A DNA stretch of 64,000 bases from Ditylenchus dipsaci (lineage: Eukaryota > Nematoda > Chromadorea > Rhabditida > Anguinidae). This document shows, one piece after another, positions 25,201-32,019 of the stretch (positions within the stretch are counted from its first letter, which is position 1; every line of letters begins with the position of its first letter). Under the pieces are notes generated by a model, which saw only the letters and a program-made list of their open reading frames with translations, was not told where the DNA came from and ran no database searches. The DNA lies in contig SADC01001278.1 of assembly GCA_004194705.1 (NCBI GenBank), positions 682,001 through 746,000 on the forward strand, written 5' to 3'. A program made the translations under genes and the position numbers.

Positions 25201-26373
25201 TATATAATCAGTTTCTATTTTTGCACCGTCTGTGTTTCCTTTTATTATTATTTCGGAATATGAGGCCGTCCAAATTTTTATTGAATATTTTCTAAAAAAT
25301 CGGAGAAATCAGGGCGGCCTACTTTTTTTTTGAAATGAAGTGAAAGGAAACATGGACGGTTACCCAAAATGAGGTAGAAAATAGAAACTGATTATATAAT
25401 GTGAAAAAGCGACTTCTTATTGAAAAAATGTAGCTTTTGGTTTTCTTTTTTGATCGATGATCTCTAAAATCGGCATCTATCTTAAATTTTTCAGATGTTT
25501 AAGTTTTCGAAAAATAATGGGCTTTTTTAGATGAAATACGGTATCTAAATTTACTCAAATTTTTCAGCAGGACGCGGTTAATCTAAACTATTCATTAACC
25601 GGTCGAGTGCAGACCTGGTTTAAAAATAGGGTAGTGAAAATTTTGACTCGATTTGGACAATAGAATTTCATTATGGGAAGGATAGCTCTAGAGTTACTTA
25701 AGAGTTATAAAAGCGGCCAGATCCCAGGCAGAATCAAACCTGAACAGTTTACAGTAGGGTTGTTGGTGACCGGTTAATGCATAGTTCCGGTTAATCGCGT
25801 CCTGCTTAAAAATTTTGACAGAATATCAGTAAGCTTTCACTACTATTAGATGCGCAAAGAATTTTGAGTACCCCAATTAAAAGATCATCACAGACAAAAG
25901 GAAATCGAAATTCACCTAAAAATTGAGAAAACAGCTTTTAACAGTTTTTTTCATTTTTAGGTGAATTTCAATTTTCTTTTGTCTCCGATGATCTTATAAT
26001 TGGGATACTCAAAATTCCTTGCGCATCTAATAGTGTTTAAAGCTTGTTGATATTCTGTAAAAGTTTTTAATCAGAACCCGGTTAACCGAAACTCTGCATT
26101 AACCGGTCACCAATAGCCCAATTTTACGCTATTGAAATACAAATCAAACTTTTTTTTCTAAAATTCGTTACTAACTCCATTTTTTGCGCACACAAATTTT
26201 GAGTTTCAATAAAGGGACTGGAAAATACCTGTTTCCATACCAAAGAATTGTCTTCTTGGTTATATGTAGCTAGAACAAAAACTGTAATTTTAGAATTGAG
26301 ACAGATGATATTTACCACTGCTCTCGGTTATCTTCTCGGAATTTTCTGGGTCCGTAGCTGATGGAACTGACAT
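2470..26373 (-). CDS. Large multi-C2H2 zinc-finger nuclear protein (LIN-13/POGZ-like architecture, tentative)
   Basis: This is one minus-strand gene assembled by hand from open segments bounded by GT and AG whose phases agree at most junctions. At least 33 exons total about 5.5 kb of coding sequence, roughly 1,850 residues. It starts MSVPSATDPENSEKI at 26373 and runs to at least 2470; the stop codon was not found. It has about 15 irregular fingers of the C-x2-C...H-x3-6-H/C type, several split by introns, plus an acidic stretch, Lys/Arg-rich stretches and serine-rich linkers. The spacing is unlike tandem KRAB-type fingers and resembles chromatin proteins with scattered fingers such as LIN-13 or POGZ. 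That resemblance is architectural inference, not a homology result. Introns hold many MITEs, and at least two exons carry apparent 1-nt frameshifts. The parts are described separately below. Confidence 0.8.
4938..5810. mobile_element. pogo/Tigger-like non-autonomous element
   Basis: The termini are ACAGTCGAACCTCGGAAAC at the left and the inverse CGAAGTTCGACTGTAATT at the right. Inside are repeated phrases such as GTTTATCG. CAGTCGAAC-type termini are known from pogo/Tigger elements. A mariner-like element (5060-5489) is inserted within it. No pogo transposase is present. Confidence 0.65.
5060..5489 (-). mobile_element. Internally deleted mariner with transposase N-terminal remnant
   Basis: Inverted termini TTGGGTCATCCCATAAGTTC and its partner GGAACTTGCGGGATGACCCAA flank about 430 bp with TA at the outer edges. 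The minus strand at about 5098-5290 encodes a fragment (RQTCEELAEKMNHGHSTVSR, then VPHELT). It matches the second helix-turn-helix and WVPHEL region of mariner transposases. The catalytic DDD domain is missing. It sits inside the pogo-like element at 4938-5810. Confidence 0.75.
5844..7237 (-). CDS. Zinc-finger gene, exons 26-29 (finger-free part)
   Basis: The exons are 7190-7237, 6883-7140, 6008-6224 and 5844-5956, with consistent phases (0, 0, 1, 0). The encoded sequence is polar and mixed-charge without fingers; it includes ANFRRLINLHKLIKLGEEKA (probably helical) and proline-rich LPRPVSGFPRPVIGPLKV. No domain is recognised. The start of the 258-nt exon is uncertain by 6 nt because two AG sites (CTAG and TTTCAG) lie next to each other in frame. 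Confidence 0.8.
7459..8894. repeat. Two nested palindromic elements with TACCGTATTTCCTCTAAT ends
   Basis: The outer ends are TACCGTATTTCCTCTAATAA at 7459 and its inverse ending 8894. A second pair with the same first 18 bases but a different continuation (TTGCCGCCCC) runs 7597-8800. The centre has a further inverted pair around GCATCGCCTTAGGTCACAGG then TTCGACTAC (about 7885-7915), repeated inverted near 8507-8545. This element family recurs at 12813, 29362, 31552, about 60795 and 61234. No coding capacity is seen. Confidence 0.7.
9180..11565 (-). CDS. Zinc-finger gene, exons 22-25
   Basis: The exons are 11420-11565, about 11113-11366, 9422-9556 and 9180-9365. Exon 22 holds the most canonical finger, CDVCGQKFRLAFELLQH followed by KRAVH. 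Exon 23 starts CYLCAACCLAFQTMDDYVEH followed by MRGH, then changes frame near 11250-11280. The shifted frame gives another finger, CSICCIHYDNVRTFYNRAKF, completed by FHMAETH in exon 24. Exon 24 adds CKHCRTLSTHGPTIIEHF and exon 25 a Cys-rich end (CYHKC, CKECNCP). A 1-kb foldback (9736-10753) occupies the intron between exons 23 and 24. Confidence 0.8.
9736..10753. repeat. Array-armed foldback (GCGCAAATGTCG units)
   Basis: The left end GGTTGACCGACATTTGCGC and the right end GCGCGAATGTCGGTCAACC are inverted. Each arm repeats a unit of about 12 bp, TGTCG(G/T)CGCGCAAA. The interior (9850-10220) holds phrases such as CCACCTGGAT and CCACATGGATACC, shared with segments near 34880, 36690 and 45890. It lies in an intron of the zinc-finger gene. 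Confidence 0.7.
11704..12740. repeat. 1-kb near-continuous palindrome
   Basis: CCACGGCGTTTCATATTGGT at 11704 is matched by its inverse ending at 12740. The arms stay paired far inward: GGAATTTTCGTGGCAAGACC near 11918 pairs near 12680-12710, and CAACACTTCATTTCGTTAT near 12008 pairs near 12598. No open frame of note is present. It lies in the intron between exons 21 and 22 of the zinc-finger gene. Confidence 0.7.
12813..12971. repeat. Short TACCGTATTTCCTC-type MITE
   Basis: The ends are ACCGTATTTCCTCTATTAAC and the inverse GTTAATAGAGGAGATGCGGT. The bases just inside (TTCCCATGGGAAG at the left, TTGGGGAG at the right) differ from other copies. Length is about 159 bp. Confidence 0.65.
13069..14891 (-). 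CDS. Zinc-finger gene, exons 17-21
   Basis: The exons are 14736-14891, 14473-14689, 13723-13879, 13215-13458 and 13069-13161. Fingers include CPICVKHDSWDRED with a distant KHMKNVH, CSFCCFSITAS with a distant HMVYEC, and CSACKSGFHSRDVFLKH followed by TC. Exon 18 changes frame after CMLCEENF. One extra A in the AAAA run (plus strand 14556-14559) restores an open frame ending GFHRQKAHRLVYDR and gives the phase the next exon needs. Exon 20 carries a strongly basic stretch (PKKPKRNRRRTRKR) that is a likely nuclear localisation signal. Confidence 0.8.
15153..15943 (-). CDS. Zinc-finger gene, exons 14-16 (acidic linker)
   Basis: The exons are 15854-15943, 15470-15802 and 15153-15316, joined in phase 1. 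The region is largely finger-free. It has an acidic run (PEDEDEDQ), Asn/His/Ser-rich sequence, and two Lys-containing motifs of the sumoylation type, VKTE near 15265 and VKME near 15583. That role is inferred from motif only. The last exon ends CCFLCAQPQ, the first half of a finger completed by the next exon (ELSEHFLSH). Confidence 0.85.
16172..16406. repeat. Palindromic MITE, TGACACCGGATTCGTGTT termini
   Basis: The perfect ends TGACACC and GGTGTCA enclose long arms (CCGGATTCGTGTT; TTAAAATCTGCTCTTAAG; CTGAGACTC) that are complementary across the element. The right part matches positions 1-189. It lies in an intron of the zinc-finger gene. Confidence 0.75.
16407..16924. other. Intron DNA without recognised feature
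   Basis: This is part of the 1.5-kb intron between zinc-finger exons 13 and 14. It is AT-rich with scattered stop codons in all frames. No domain, RNA gene or complete repeat is recognised. Confidence 0.5.
16925..17152. repeat. Hairpin MITE
   Basis: GACGAAAGAGAAG and GCGCGCATTTGAATTTG on the right are complementary to CTTCTCTTTCGTC and CAAATTCAAATGCGCGC on the left, giving a hairpin of about 200 bp. No coding capacity is seen. Confidence 0.65.
17441..17762 (-). CDS. Zinc-finger gene, exons 12-13
   Basis: The exons are 17630-17762 and 17441-17585, with phases that match both neighbours. The first encodes CMKCSTIITSDHHTKLH followed by LKDC. The second encodes CGLCAISHCSIVALQKH followed by CVLNH. 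Both are C2H2/C2HC-type fingers with long loops. The first exon follows exon 11 in phase 2, and the second ends in phase 1, as the exon at 15943 requires. Confidence 0.85.
18060..18255. repeat. Hairpin element with CTAAGGTAAGT stem (copy 1)
   Basis: GTGTCTAAGGTAAGTGAGTG, then a GC-rich stem around CAAGCCGCTGACCCTTGGGC, then the inverse ending in ACACACACGTATCTTATACAC. Better-preserved copies are at 24290-24480, 35880-36095 and 38255-38470. Confidence 0.6.
18475..20566 (-). CDS. Zinc-finger gene, exons 5-11 (first finger cluster)
   Basis: The exons are 20534-20566, 20239-20483, 19719-19868, 19560-19673, 18987-19231, 18750-18927 and 18475-18617, all phase-consistent. The fingers are CPLCANSNFKRYNARELM continued across an intron by AHLSLSH; CHLCHKVFQSAEALKTH followed by SNC; CAECGLQMIVSPRCHDEH; CKLCNKKFEDVNELEQH followed by LYQH; and CPCCPSSFLSQKAL continued across an intron by SGHLLEH. 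Two fingers are therefore cut by introns between the Cys pair and the His pair. The exon at 18750-18927 continues into a Ser/Thr/Asp-rich linker, and 18475-18617 is a polar linker with a Ser-rich patch. Confidence 0.85.
20735..21600. repeat. Array-armed foldback (TTGGATACACCG units)
   Basis: The left arm (about 20745-20850) repeats ACCGATTGGATACACT-like units five or six times. The right arm (about 21530-21597) holds the inverse, GTATCCAATCGTCAATGTAT. A second palindrome (20992-21339) sits between the arms. It lies between exons 4 and 5 of the zinc-finger gene. Confidence 0.7.
20992..21339. repeat. Palindromic MITE with GTTGTCGTCG repeats
   Basis: The ends ATGGCTCATTTATAAACGTT and its inverse enclose (GTTGTCGTTGTCGTCGTCG)-type repeats facing each other. 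Its position inside the TTGGATACACCG foldback shows that it inserted later. Confidence 0.7.
21639..22070. repeat. Array-armed foldback (TTTGCGGACNAA units)
   Basis: GGGTTGGCCAGACTTGCGGA at the left is inverted at the right end. The left arm (21639-21830) has about 15 TTGCGGA(C/T) units at 12-18 bp spacing; the right arm (21950-22065) has eight or nine inverse units. Near 21838-21868 lies GCATCGCCTAAGTCGCAGG then TTCGACT, nearly the phrase found in the centre of the element at 7459-8894. Confidence 0.75.
22224..26373 (-). CDS. Zinc-finger gene, N-terminal exons 1-4
   Basis: The exons are 26316-26373, 26229-26269, 23733-23870 and 22224-22390. Phases match throughout (19 codons plus 1, then 2, 0, 0). 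The start codon at 26371-26373 is 12 nt downstream of a TTTTTAG acceptor. The encoded region is polar and low in hydrophobics (SATDPENSEK, then QPKNINQPSENNNEV), followed by a part rich in Phe and Lys (FRFFVRKFTDELFKK). There are no fingers here. The 2.3-kb intron 2 holds a palindromic hairpin element and a foldback; intron 3 holds a dead mariner. Exon 4 ends in phase 2 while the next exon needs phase 1, so a small exon is missing or a base is lost. Confidence 0.75.
22560..22925 (-). pseudogene. Dead mariner transposase, N-terminal half
   Basis: Conceptual translation gives a typical mariner N-terminus: HRAEKATTASQDIC, then WTAQRWYT, FKDGNFDLEDTSRSGRYSGF, and ALLKENGRRPFRELAEKLGF followed by SHQTILRH. 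These are the two helix-turn-helix motifs and the linker. An in-frame stop follows WYT and there are frame changes. The DDD catalytic domain is absent. Confidence 0.8.
24260..24495. repeat. Hairpin element with CTAAGGTATGT stem (copy 2)
   Basis: It has the flank ACTCTGGTATGCA, then CGAGTGATTTGTGTCTAAGG, TATGTGGGTGTGCGCATCTC, a GC-rich centre (GCCCTCGAAGGGG) and the inverse arm to AGACTTACCTTAGACAT. It is the same family as 35880-36095 and 38255-38470, and lies in intron 2 of the zinc-finger gene. Confidence 0.65.
24625..24964. repeat. Array-armed foldback (GCGCCATTGATATTTGCC units)
   Basis: CTAGGTGATATTGGCGCCAA at the left is inverted near 24950-24964. Each arm repeats CATTTGCGCCATTGAT-like units. 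It is AT-rich and shows no transposase. Confidence 0.65.
25188..25408. repeat. Palindromic MITE
   Basis: ACATTATATAATCAGTTTCT and its inverse AGAAACTGATTATATAATGT bound about 220 bp. Inside, GTTTCCTTTTATT and GTGAAAGGAAAC are roughly complementary. It lies in intron 2 of the zinc-finger gene. Confidence 0.65.
25756..26120. repeat. Palindromic MITE with ACCGGTTAATGC termini
   Basis: GGGTTGTTGGTGACCGGTTA pairs with TAACCGGTCACCAATAGCCC. The arms stay complementary through the interior (GATGCGCAAAGAATTTTGAG with its inverse near 26005). A related partial arm lies at 25560-25640. Confidence 0.7.
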
Positions 26374-26385
26374 TTTCGGAAAAAG

Positions 26386-26392
26386 CTAAAAA
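26386..26392 (-). promoter_or_regulatory. Putative spliced-leader acceptor of the zinc-finger gene
   Basis: TTTTTAG lies 12 nt upstream of the start codon, with no in-frame ATG between. The same arrangement occurs at the four other genes in the window whose starts are visible. An ordinary intron after an unseen 5' non-coding exon is the alternative. Confidence 0.45.
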
Positions 26393-26399
26393 ACAAAAA

Positions 26400-27540
26400 C
26401 TTCACTGGATGGAATAAGACCACTATTATCTCATAATCCAAAAATTTAAGACTAAATGTTTTTGAACAAAAATTTAAAAAATAGGTCCTTGGGAACATTT
26501 CTGTCCTGACAAGAAAGATGATACTGTACTTGGTCAGTGTTGGGTCAAAATCACTTAATATTTTTGAAATATTGCAGATATGATTTGTTCAGATGCAGGT
26601 TGAAAATATTTATTTTATTTATCCTTGTGGGACAAAAAGTGTTTGAAAATTCTTTAATTTAATAGGACTTTAGGAAACAGCAAAAATTGTTCTGAGTTTT
26701 TAAAAGTTAATTAATTTAAACAGGTTGCCTTCGGTTAATGTAAATAAATGTTTATTTCTAAGATACAATACAATGCTTTAAATCGGTCCAGTGGATACTG
26801 GTTTCACTTCTATATCTTTGGCATCTACATATAAGCACTATCTGCAGTACATTCGCGAACATAAAATCACTGAATCCATAGAATGTTGAGACTAGAGAAA
26901 AAATGAAATTTTCATTTTGGTATAAAGCTTCAAATCAAAGTCAATCAGTGGTGATTGACAATATTTGTCAGAAGACAAATTTCGACCAAAAGTTGGTCTT
27001 TTGTCTTCGTCCGTCTAGGCAAACCACCAGAATTTTTTTCAACCCGGAAAAATCTTGAAATTGTAAATCAAAAGTGGCCTTAACTCTGAAAACCTAGTCA
27101 AAAACGAGGGTGGGGGTTTATTATAGAGTGGAGGATTAATAGGGAAAATACGGTAAGCAAATAAGATACTGTATTTAGTCAGTGCTGAGCCGAATTTGCC
27201 TACAACCCTTAAATGCGCACTGTACCATGTATGATACAAATTTTAAAATGCCATTTTTTAAAAAAATAATTTATTTATCGGAATTTTTTTGTACGAAGTT
27301 GTAGAAATGGGAAGAAATTAGTTAGGTGCAGAAAAAAGGCAAACATCTTATGTAAGAATTTTAAAAAAGCAAATCAGATCCGAACAGGCAATATTCTTGT
27401 TTTCGAAAAAAAAATCAGTGTTCTCATGGCCAAATTAGGAATTTTTTCCAGCATCAGAATTGATTAGCCATCTAATTCAGTTGAACCATATGAGACAAAT
27501 TTTAAAATGCCATTTTTGACAAATAATTTATTTATCGGAA
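26400..27540. other. AT-rich intergenic DNA upstream of the zinc-finger gene
   Basis: No coding region is recognised. A lone GGGAAAATACGGTA at about 27141-27154 is one end of the TACCGTATTTCC family. The segment presumably contains the promoter and any 5' non-coding sequence of the minus-strand zinc-finger gene, but no core element can be identified by eye. Confidence 0.4.
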
Positions 27541-27554
27541 TTTATGTATGAAGT

Positions 27555-28560
27555 TGCTTATACCCGGTATAAGGCCACCTCCGGTATAAAAGCACTTTTT
27601 AAAAAATTGGCTGGCCAGCAAAGACACCAGCGAAAGTTCACCCCTGATATAATAAGGCCACCCTATACAAGGCCACTCCGACACTTAAAAAAGGTCCCAA
27701 GCAATAAAATTACCCTCGATATCAGGCCCTGCTTCTTTTTCAGAACCAATTTTAAGTTTGCGTTAAATCTTGTAAAAAAGGTAATTTGATAGAAAATGTG
27801 GGTATTTTGTCTTTTGGTATTTTGTAATTGGGTATTTTGTCTTTGGGTATGATCCTGCACCATTCGATCACCTTAATCGCCTTAATGACCTAAAGAAGTG
27901 TTACAAAGCCACCTTAAAAGGGCATACCAGCGCGTTACACGGGCAATATCAAATTCGCAAAAGGCGAGGACCAGGTATATTCAAACGAGAATGACTTTTT
28001 AAATACAAATTTGTCATTTTAGCTATACACCGTGTTGAAATCGAACTTGACTACGTTCGGAATACATCAGCACATGACCACTCAGCTACCCATGTTATTA
28101 GACTGACGCTGCGTTTTTAATAATTTATTGCTCTTTACAGAATAACCAAACTTGCATTCAAAATAATTCTCATTTGAATATGGCTGGTCCCCGCCTTTTG
28201 AAAATTTGAAATTGGCCGTTAACGCGCTGGTATGCCTCTTTAAAACAACAGGGGGGGGGGGTGGTGGCATCTGGGCAAAACTGTAAAAAAACAACAGGGG
28301 GGCCAAGACGAAAGTGTGGCCACGGACTGTACAATAGAGCTCATTTTTTTTCTTTTTTGCTTTAATCTTTGATTTAAATCTATTTCCAGTTCTTGATGTC
28401 AACTCCAAAAAAGCACAAGGCTCTGATGCTGAGCGAAAAAAGCTAGTCATCGATGCGAAAATACACTTCACAAACATCACCCCTGATATAAGGCCACCTC
28501 CGATATAAGGCCACTTTTGTCCGGTCCACAGGGTGGCCTTATATCCAGGTCCGACTGTAT
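27555..28560 (+). mobile_element. pogo/Tigger-like relic with transposase start
   Basis: GGTATAAGGCCACCTCCGGT near the left and GATATAAGGCCACCTCCGAT near the right belong to a pogo-type end that finishes CAGGTCCGACTGTAT at 28560. A plus-strand fragment at about 28398-28465 reads MSTPKKHKALMLSEK, closely like the start of the pogo-type protein at 34167. A separate MITE (27909-28243) is inserted inside. Confidence 0.6.
27909..28243. repeat. MITE with TTAAAAGGGCATACCAGCGC termini
   Basis: TTAAAAGGGCATACCAGCGC followed by GTTAC is inverted at 28215-28243 (GTTAACGCGCTGGTATGCCT). Inner AAAAGGCGAGGACCAG pairs with CTGGTCCCCGCCTTTTG. Relatives with AAAGGGGCAT ends are at 30150-30393 and 52388-52550. 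Confidence 0.7.
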
Positions 28561-29208
28561 TCGTTAAAAAACAGGACATAGACATCATTAGAGGTGGCTG
28601 AGAAGCACATGCTTGAAGTTTGTCCCATATATGGCATAGTGCGCCCGCGATGTGTTTCATGTATTAGTATGGAAAAATGGGCGACGGTAAATTCATCTAC
28701 AGTAAATTCATCTACAAGTAAATTAATCTACAGGTAAATTCATCTACAGGTAATTTCATCTACAAGGTTCAAATTCCTGTGGAGGTAATCGATTTTATCA
28801 GAAAGTTCAAATCCTAGTAGTCATGAATCATTTTTTATAGTCTTGGCACCTTAAAAGTCCAAACCCCAAAATTTGGGTGGGTATCTTCGGGTAGATGGAT
28901 GACCACCTCGACGACCTGAAAAAGGTTAGTCCTATCATACGTAAGATAATGTGAGAAATTATGTTTGATAGGACAAAGAGTGCGATTTTACCCATCCGGA
29001 CCCTAAAACCTGGGGTTAGTGCACTGGGCTCAGGTGGATATCCACCTGAGCCCGTGACTGGCTTGTAAAATTGAAGTTTGTTAAAAACCAAAAACAAATC
29101 ATCTTTCCTCACCCAAAGTTGTGCGAGAAAGTAGGTTCAACAGCATTAAAATTGCAAACTTCGCTACCCAAATTCCAAAATCCTGGGTGGGTACCACATG
29201 GTCAGGGA

Positions 29209-29803
29209 GATATTCGGCAACCGGACATTTGTCACTTTTTGAAATATTTGTCGCACGACATTTGTCTCTTTTTGTCATTTTTGTCGCCCGACATTTGCCC
29301 CTTTTTGTCACTTTTGTCGCGCGACAAGTAAAAGTCAATTCTAGGTCTTATCTTTATCACATACCGTATTTCCTCTAATAGCTCACCCGGGTGAGTTATT
29401 TTTTGGATCGCTGAAAATTGGAAAAATTTGAGGTCGATCTCGAGATTTTTGAGTGAAAATATTTAATTAAAAAACTGGAATCAGTAGAGCTCGTGGGAAT
29501 TAAGAAAACGCAATAAACAACTTTGCAAAATATTTGTTCCGAGCTGAGATATAGGCCCTCAAAGTTGAGGGGGGTGAGTTATTAGAGCAGGGTGAGTTAT
29601 TAGAGGAAATACGGTAACTAGTTTTTGGACTCTCTCTTTACAAATATTAAAATCAGTAAAAAATATAAGAAATAAGGTAACATCAAGAATATCAGGTGAC
29701 AATTGTGCGGGAAAGTAAGGTCTCGGGGAAAAATAGCAAAAAGTGACAAATGTCGCGCGACAAATATTTCAAAAAGAGACAAATGTCCGGTTGCCGAGAT
29801 ATT
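29209..29803. repeat. Array-armed foldback (CGACATTTGTC units)
   Basis: GGCAACCGGACATTTGTC at the left pairs with GACAAATGTCCGGTTGCC at the right. Left-arm units TTTTTGTC(A/G)(C/T)(T/A)TTTGTCGC recur about every 25-30 bp. A TACCGTATTTCC-type MITE (29362-29616) lies between the arms. Confidence 0.7.
29362..29616. repeat. TACCGTATTTCCTC-type MITE
   Basis: The ends are TACCGTATTTCCTCTAATAG and its inverse. The sequence just inside (CTCACCCGGGTGAG at the left, GGGTGAGTTATTAGAGCAGG at the right) is mirrored and is specific to this copy. It is inserted in the CGACATTTGTC foldback. Confidence 0.7.
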
Positions 29804-30149
29804 CATCTAAATAAGAATTTTTCAAAATCGAAAATAAACCACTTATTGTGATATGAAAGCTTGTACAGAATTGGGTTTGATAATACTGAAATTGTTATTT
29901 TTGCCATCAAAATAAAAAAAAAGCATAGGATGGGCACATCCTGGCGAGGTGGACATCCACGCGGATGACCTGAAAAAGCAAAAGTTCGTCAGCAACCGAT
30001 CCTATCATGTACAAAAAGCTGTGGGGAATCCTGTTTGACAGGATCAAAAGAGCAATTTACCCATCCGAAGGTACCCGCCTCGGATTTCGGGTTCAGGGTT
30101 TCCCTGCAACTAAGGCCTGTCCTAAGTTTGTAAAAAGACCATAAAAGTG

Positions 30150-30393
30150 GCTTTAAAGGGGCATGGTCACCTGTTACAAATTTTGTCCCCGCCAATTCAA
30201 AACTTTTTTTCCGAATCATTGAACTTCTGTACAGATTTTTTAACTTGGTTTCTATCAAAACTGTACCTAAAATTAAATTCTACGCCTTGTTTTGTTAGAA
30301 ACAAAGTTGAAAAATCCGTACATAAGTTCAACGATTCGGAATTTTTTTGAATTGGCGGGACAAATTCAAAACAGGTGACCATGCCCTTTAAGA
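30150..30393. repeat. Palindromic MITE, AAAGGGGCATGGTCACC ends
   Basis: TTTAAAGGGGCATGGTCACC is matched by GGTGACCATGCCCTTTAA. Inside, CCGCCAATTCAAAA pairs with AATTGGCGGGACAAATTC. A relative of the interior occurs near 37225-37400. Confidence 0.7.
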
Positions 30394-30559
30394 CACAGTT
30401 TCCAAATATGGAAGCCAAATGAGTCTCCTTGAAAAGTGAGGCTTCTTATCGGATTCAAACATTCTGATAAAATGGATTATCTCCACAGGGATTTGAACCT
30501 TGTAGATAAATTTACCTGTAGATGAATTTACTTGTAGATGAATTTACATAGAGCCTGGA

Positions 30560-31550
30560 AAAATTGAACAACTTCGGAAAACGACTGGTAAAATCAGAAT
30601 TGTTGCGGCTTTTTAGGATAGATTTGTAAATTGAAAAAACGTGTTGGGTCATTAGGCGAGAATGAACTTGAGGTATGTTAAACACGCACGGTCCCAAATA
30701 TGGGACAACTCCTATGCGCACTATCCCACATATGGCACACCCAAATAAAACACATTCACGTCAGATTTTGGTGTTTTTGCAATACTTGTATTTCACTTGT
30801 AATCATATATGTAATTTGTCCTTGGGAAAAAAAACGAATGTATCATAGTGTACGCATGAAAGGAGTAAGCTAAGTTCAAATAGGGCGACTCCGCTTCCGC
30901 CTACTTACGTAAATACAAAATTCCAAGGCAGAAGCGCAAGTTTTCAGATTTCTCAAAACCTAAAGACTCTTACAACCTCTAAATCTATACATTTTTGAAT
31001 CATTCAGCGAAATTAGATAGCTCATTAGAAAGTTAAGGTTCAGAGTTACACGCTCGTTCAAAAAAATTAGGAGAGTACAACGAATTTATTGAGTACAAAT
31101 AAAGAAAAATTGCAATATAAAATTTGAGGGTGAAATTCAGACTTTTGAGGAGTGTTTTCAATTTTAGCCATTTTTGAATTTCTCAAAAAATTTTTCATCT
31201 AAAGCTGACCAATTACAGTGGGCTCCAGGTCCAAGAAAATAGCTCTTGGCACATGTTTTCTTGAAATAAAAAACAGTTTAACACACCTACAATACACATA
31301 TTTGCAACCTGACTGAGTTTCAATGAAGAAAGTGTTTTAGGAATGGTCTTCTATGATGTGTCACTGGGCGTTCGACCGTTTGGCTGAATGCCATGTTCTA
31401 TAGATATAAAGTGGTTATTATTCACTGATTATGAGCCATTACAAGCCTTTGACCAGGGAGTAGAATTCCCAAACAAGCATTACCGATTTGAACGCCTGCT
31501 TGACACCCCCCCCTCATTCAAACTGATCACTTCTCGCTGCAATCGACACA
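30560..31550. other. Intergenic DNA without recognised gene
   Basis: No gene is seen. TAGCTCATTAGAAAGTTAAG near 31018 belongs to a repeat also seen near 4480 and in the palindrome at 39415-39650. The rest is AT-rich, unrecognised sequence. Confidence 0.4.
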
Positions 31551-31551
31551 A

Positions 31552-31760
31552 TACCGTATATTCTCGATTAGAAGGCAATAGAAGGCCCCTCTCTAATAGA
31601 AGGCCCCCTTGAGGACCTATATATCAGCATAAAAAAGAAATTCGCAAATCTGTAGTTAGCACGAGCTCACCTATTCCACAGTTGAGCACCCAAAAATCTA
31701 AAATCGGACTTTTTCAGGGTTGAAAAATAGAAGGCCCGGGCCTTCTAATAGAGAATATTT
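31552..31760. repeat. MITE, TACCGTATATTCTC variant
   Basis: The left end TACCGTATATTCTCGATTAG is followed by AAGGC-rich sequence; the right end GGCCTTCTAATAGAGAATAT is inverted. This is a diverged member of the TACCGTATTTCC family, again with its own mirrored payload (GAAGGCCC). Confidence 0.6.
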
Positions 31761-32019
31761 TGTTACAAATTTTTGAGTACAAATCGCGCCTTTTGAATTT
31801 TCAAAGCTATTCTTGAGCCCGTCCTAAACTATGCAGCTCTATCCTGCGACTTTAACTTTGCTGAAAAAAATACTAAAAAACCACAGAGAGAACTAAGGCA
31901 TATTTCGCCACCGTCAGCTGGTTTTCCTAATTCTGGTATGATGAACGGAAAAATACTAAGCGATTGAAAAAATGTAGTACGGGCGACCGCCTAAATATCG
32001 GATAGTTACCCTATACATG

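Larger units (their letters stand above)
28687..30548. repeat. Array-armed foldback (GTAAATTCATCTACA units) with nested insertions
   Basis: The left arm has five or six GTAAATTCATCTACAG units, then AAGGTTCAAATTCCTGTGGA. The right arm is the inverse (CCACAGGGATTTGAACCTTG, then GTAGATGAATTTAC units). The span holds at least three further elements: 29209-29803 with 29362-29616 inside it, and 30150-30393. The phrase GGTTCAAATTCC resembles a tRNA B box. Confidence 0.75.

Noticed and set aside
2470..26373. Naming the zinc-finger gene outright as lin-13
   Set aside because: The scattered-finger layout is suggestive only; no diagnostic motif was recognised and no search could be run.
28082..28660. 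Minus-strand 192-codon open frame
   Set aside because: It runs through two different MITE arms and a pogo-like end, has no domain, and its reading frame follows repeat boundaries.
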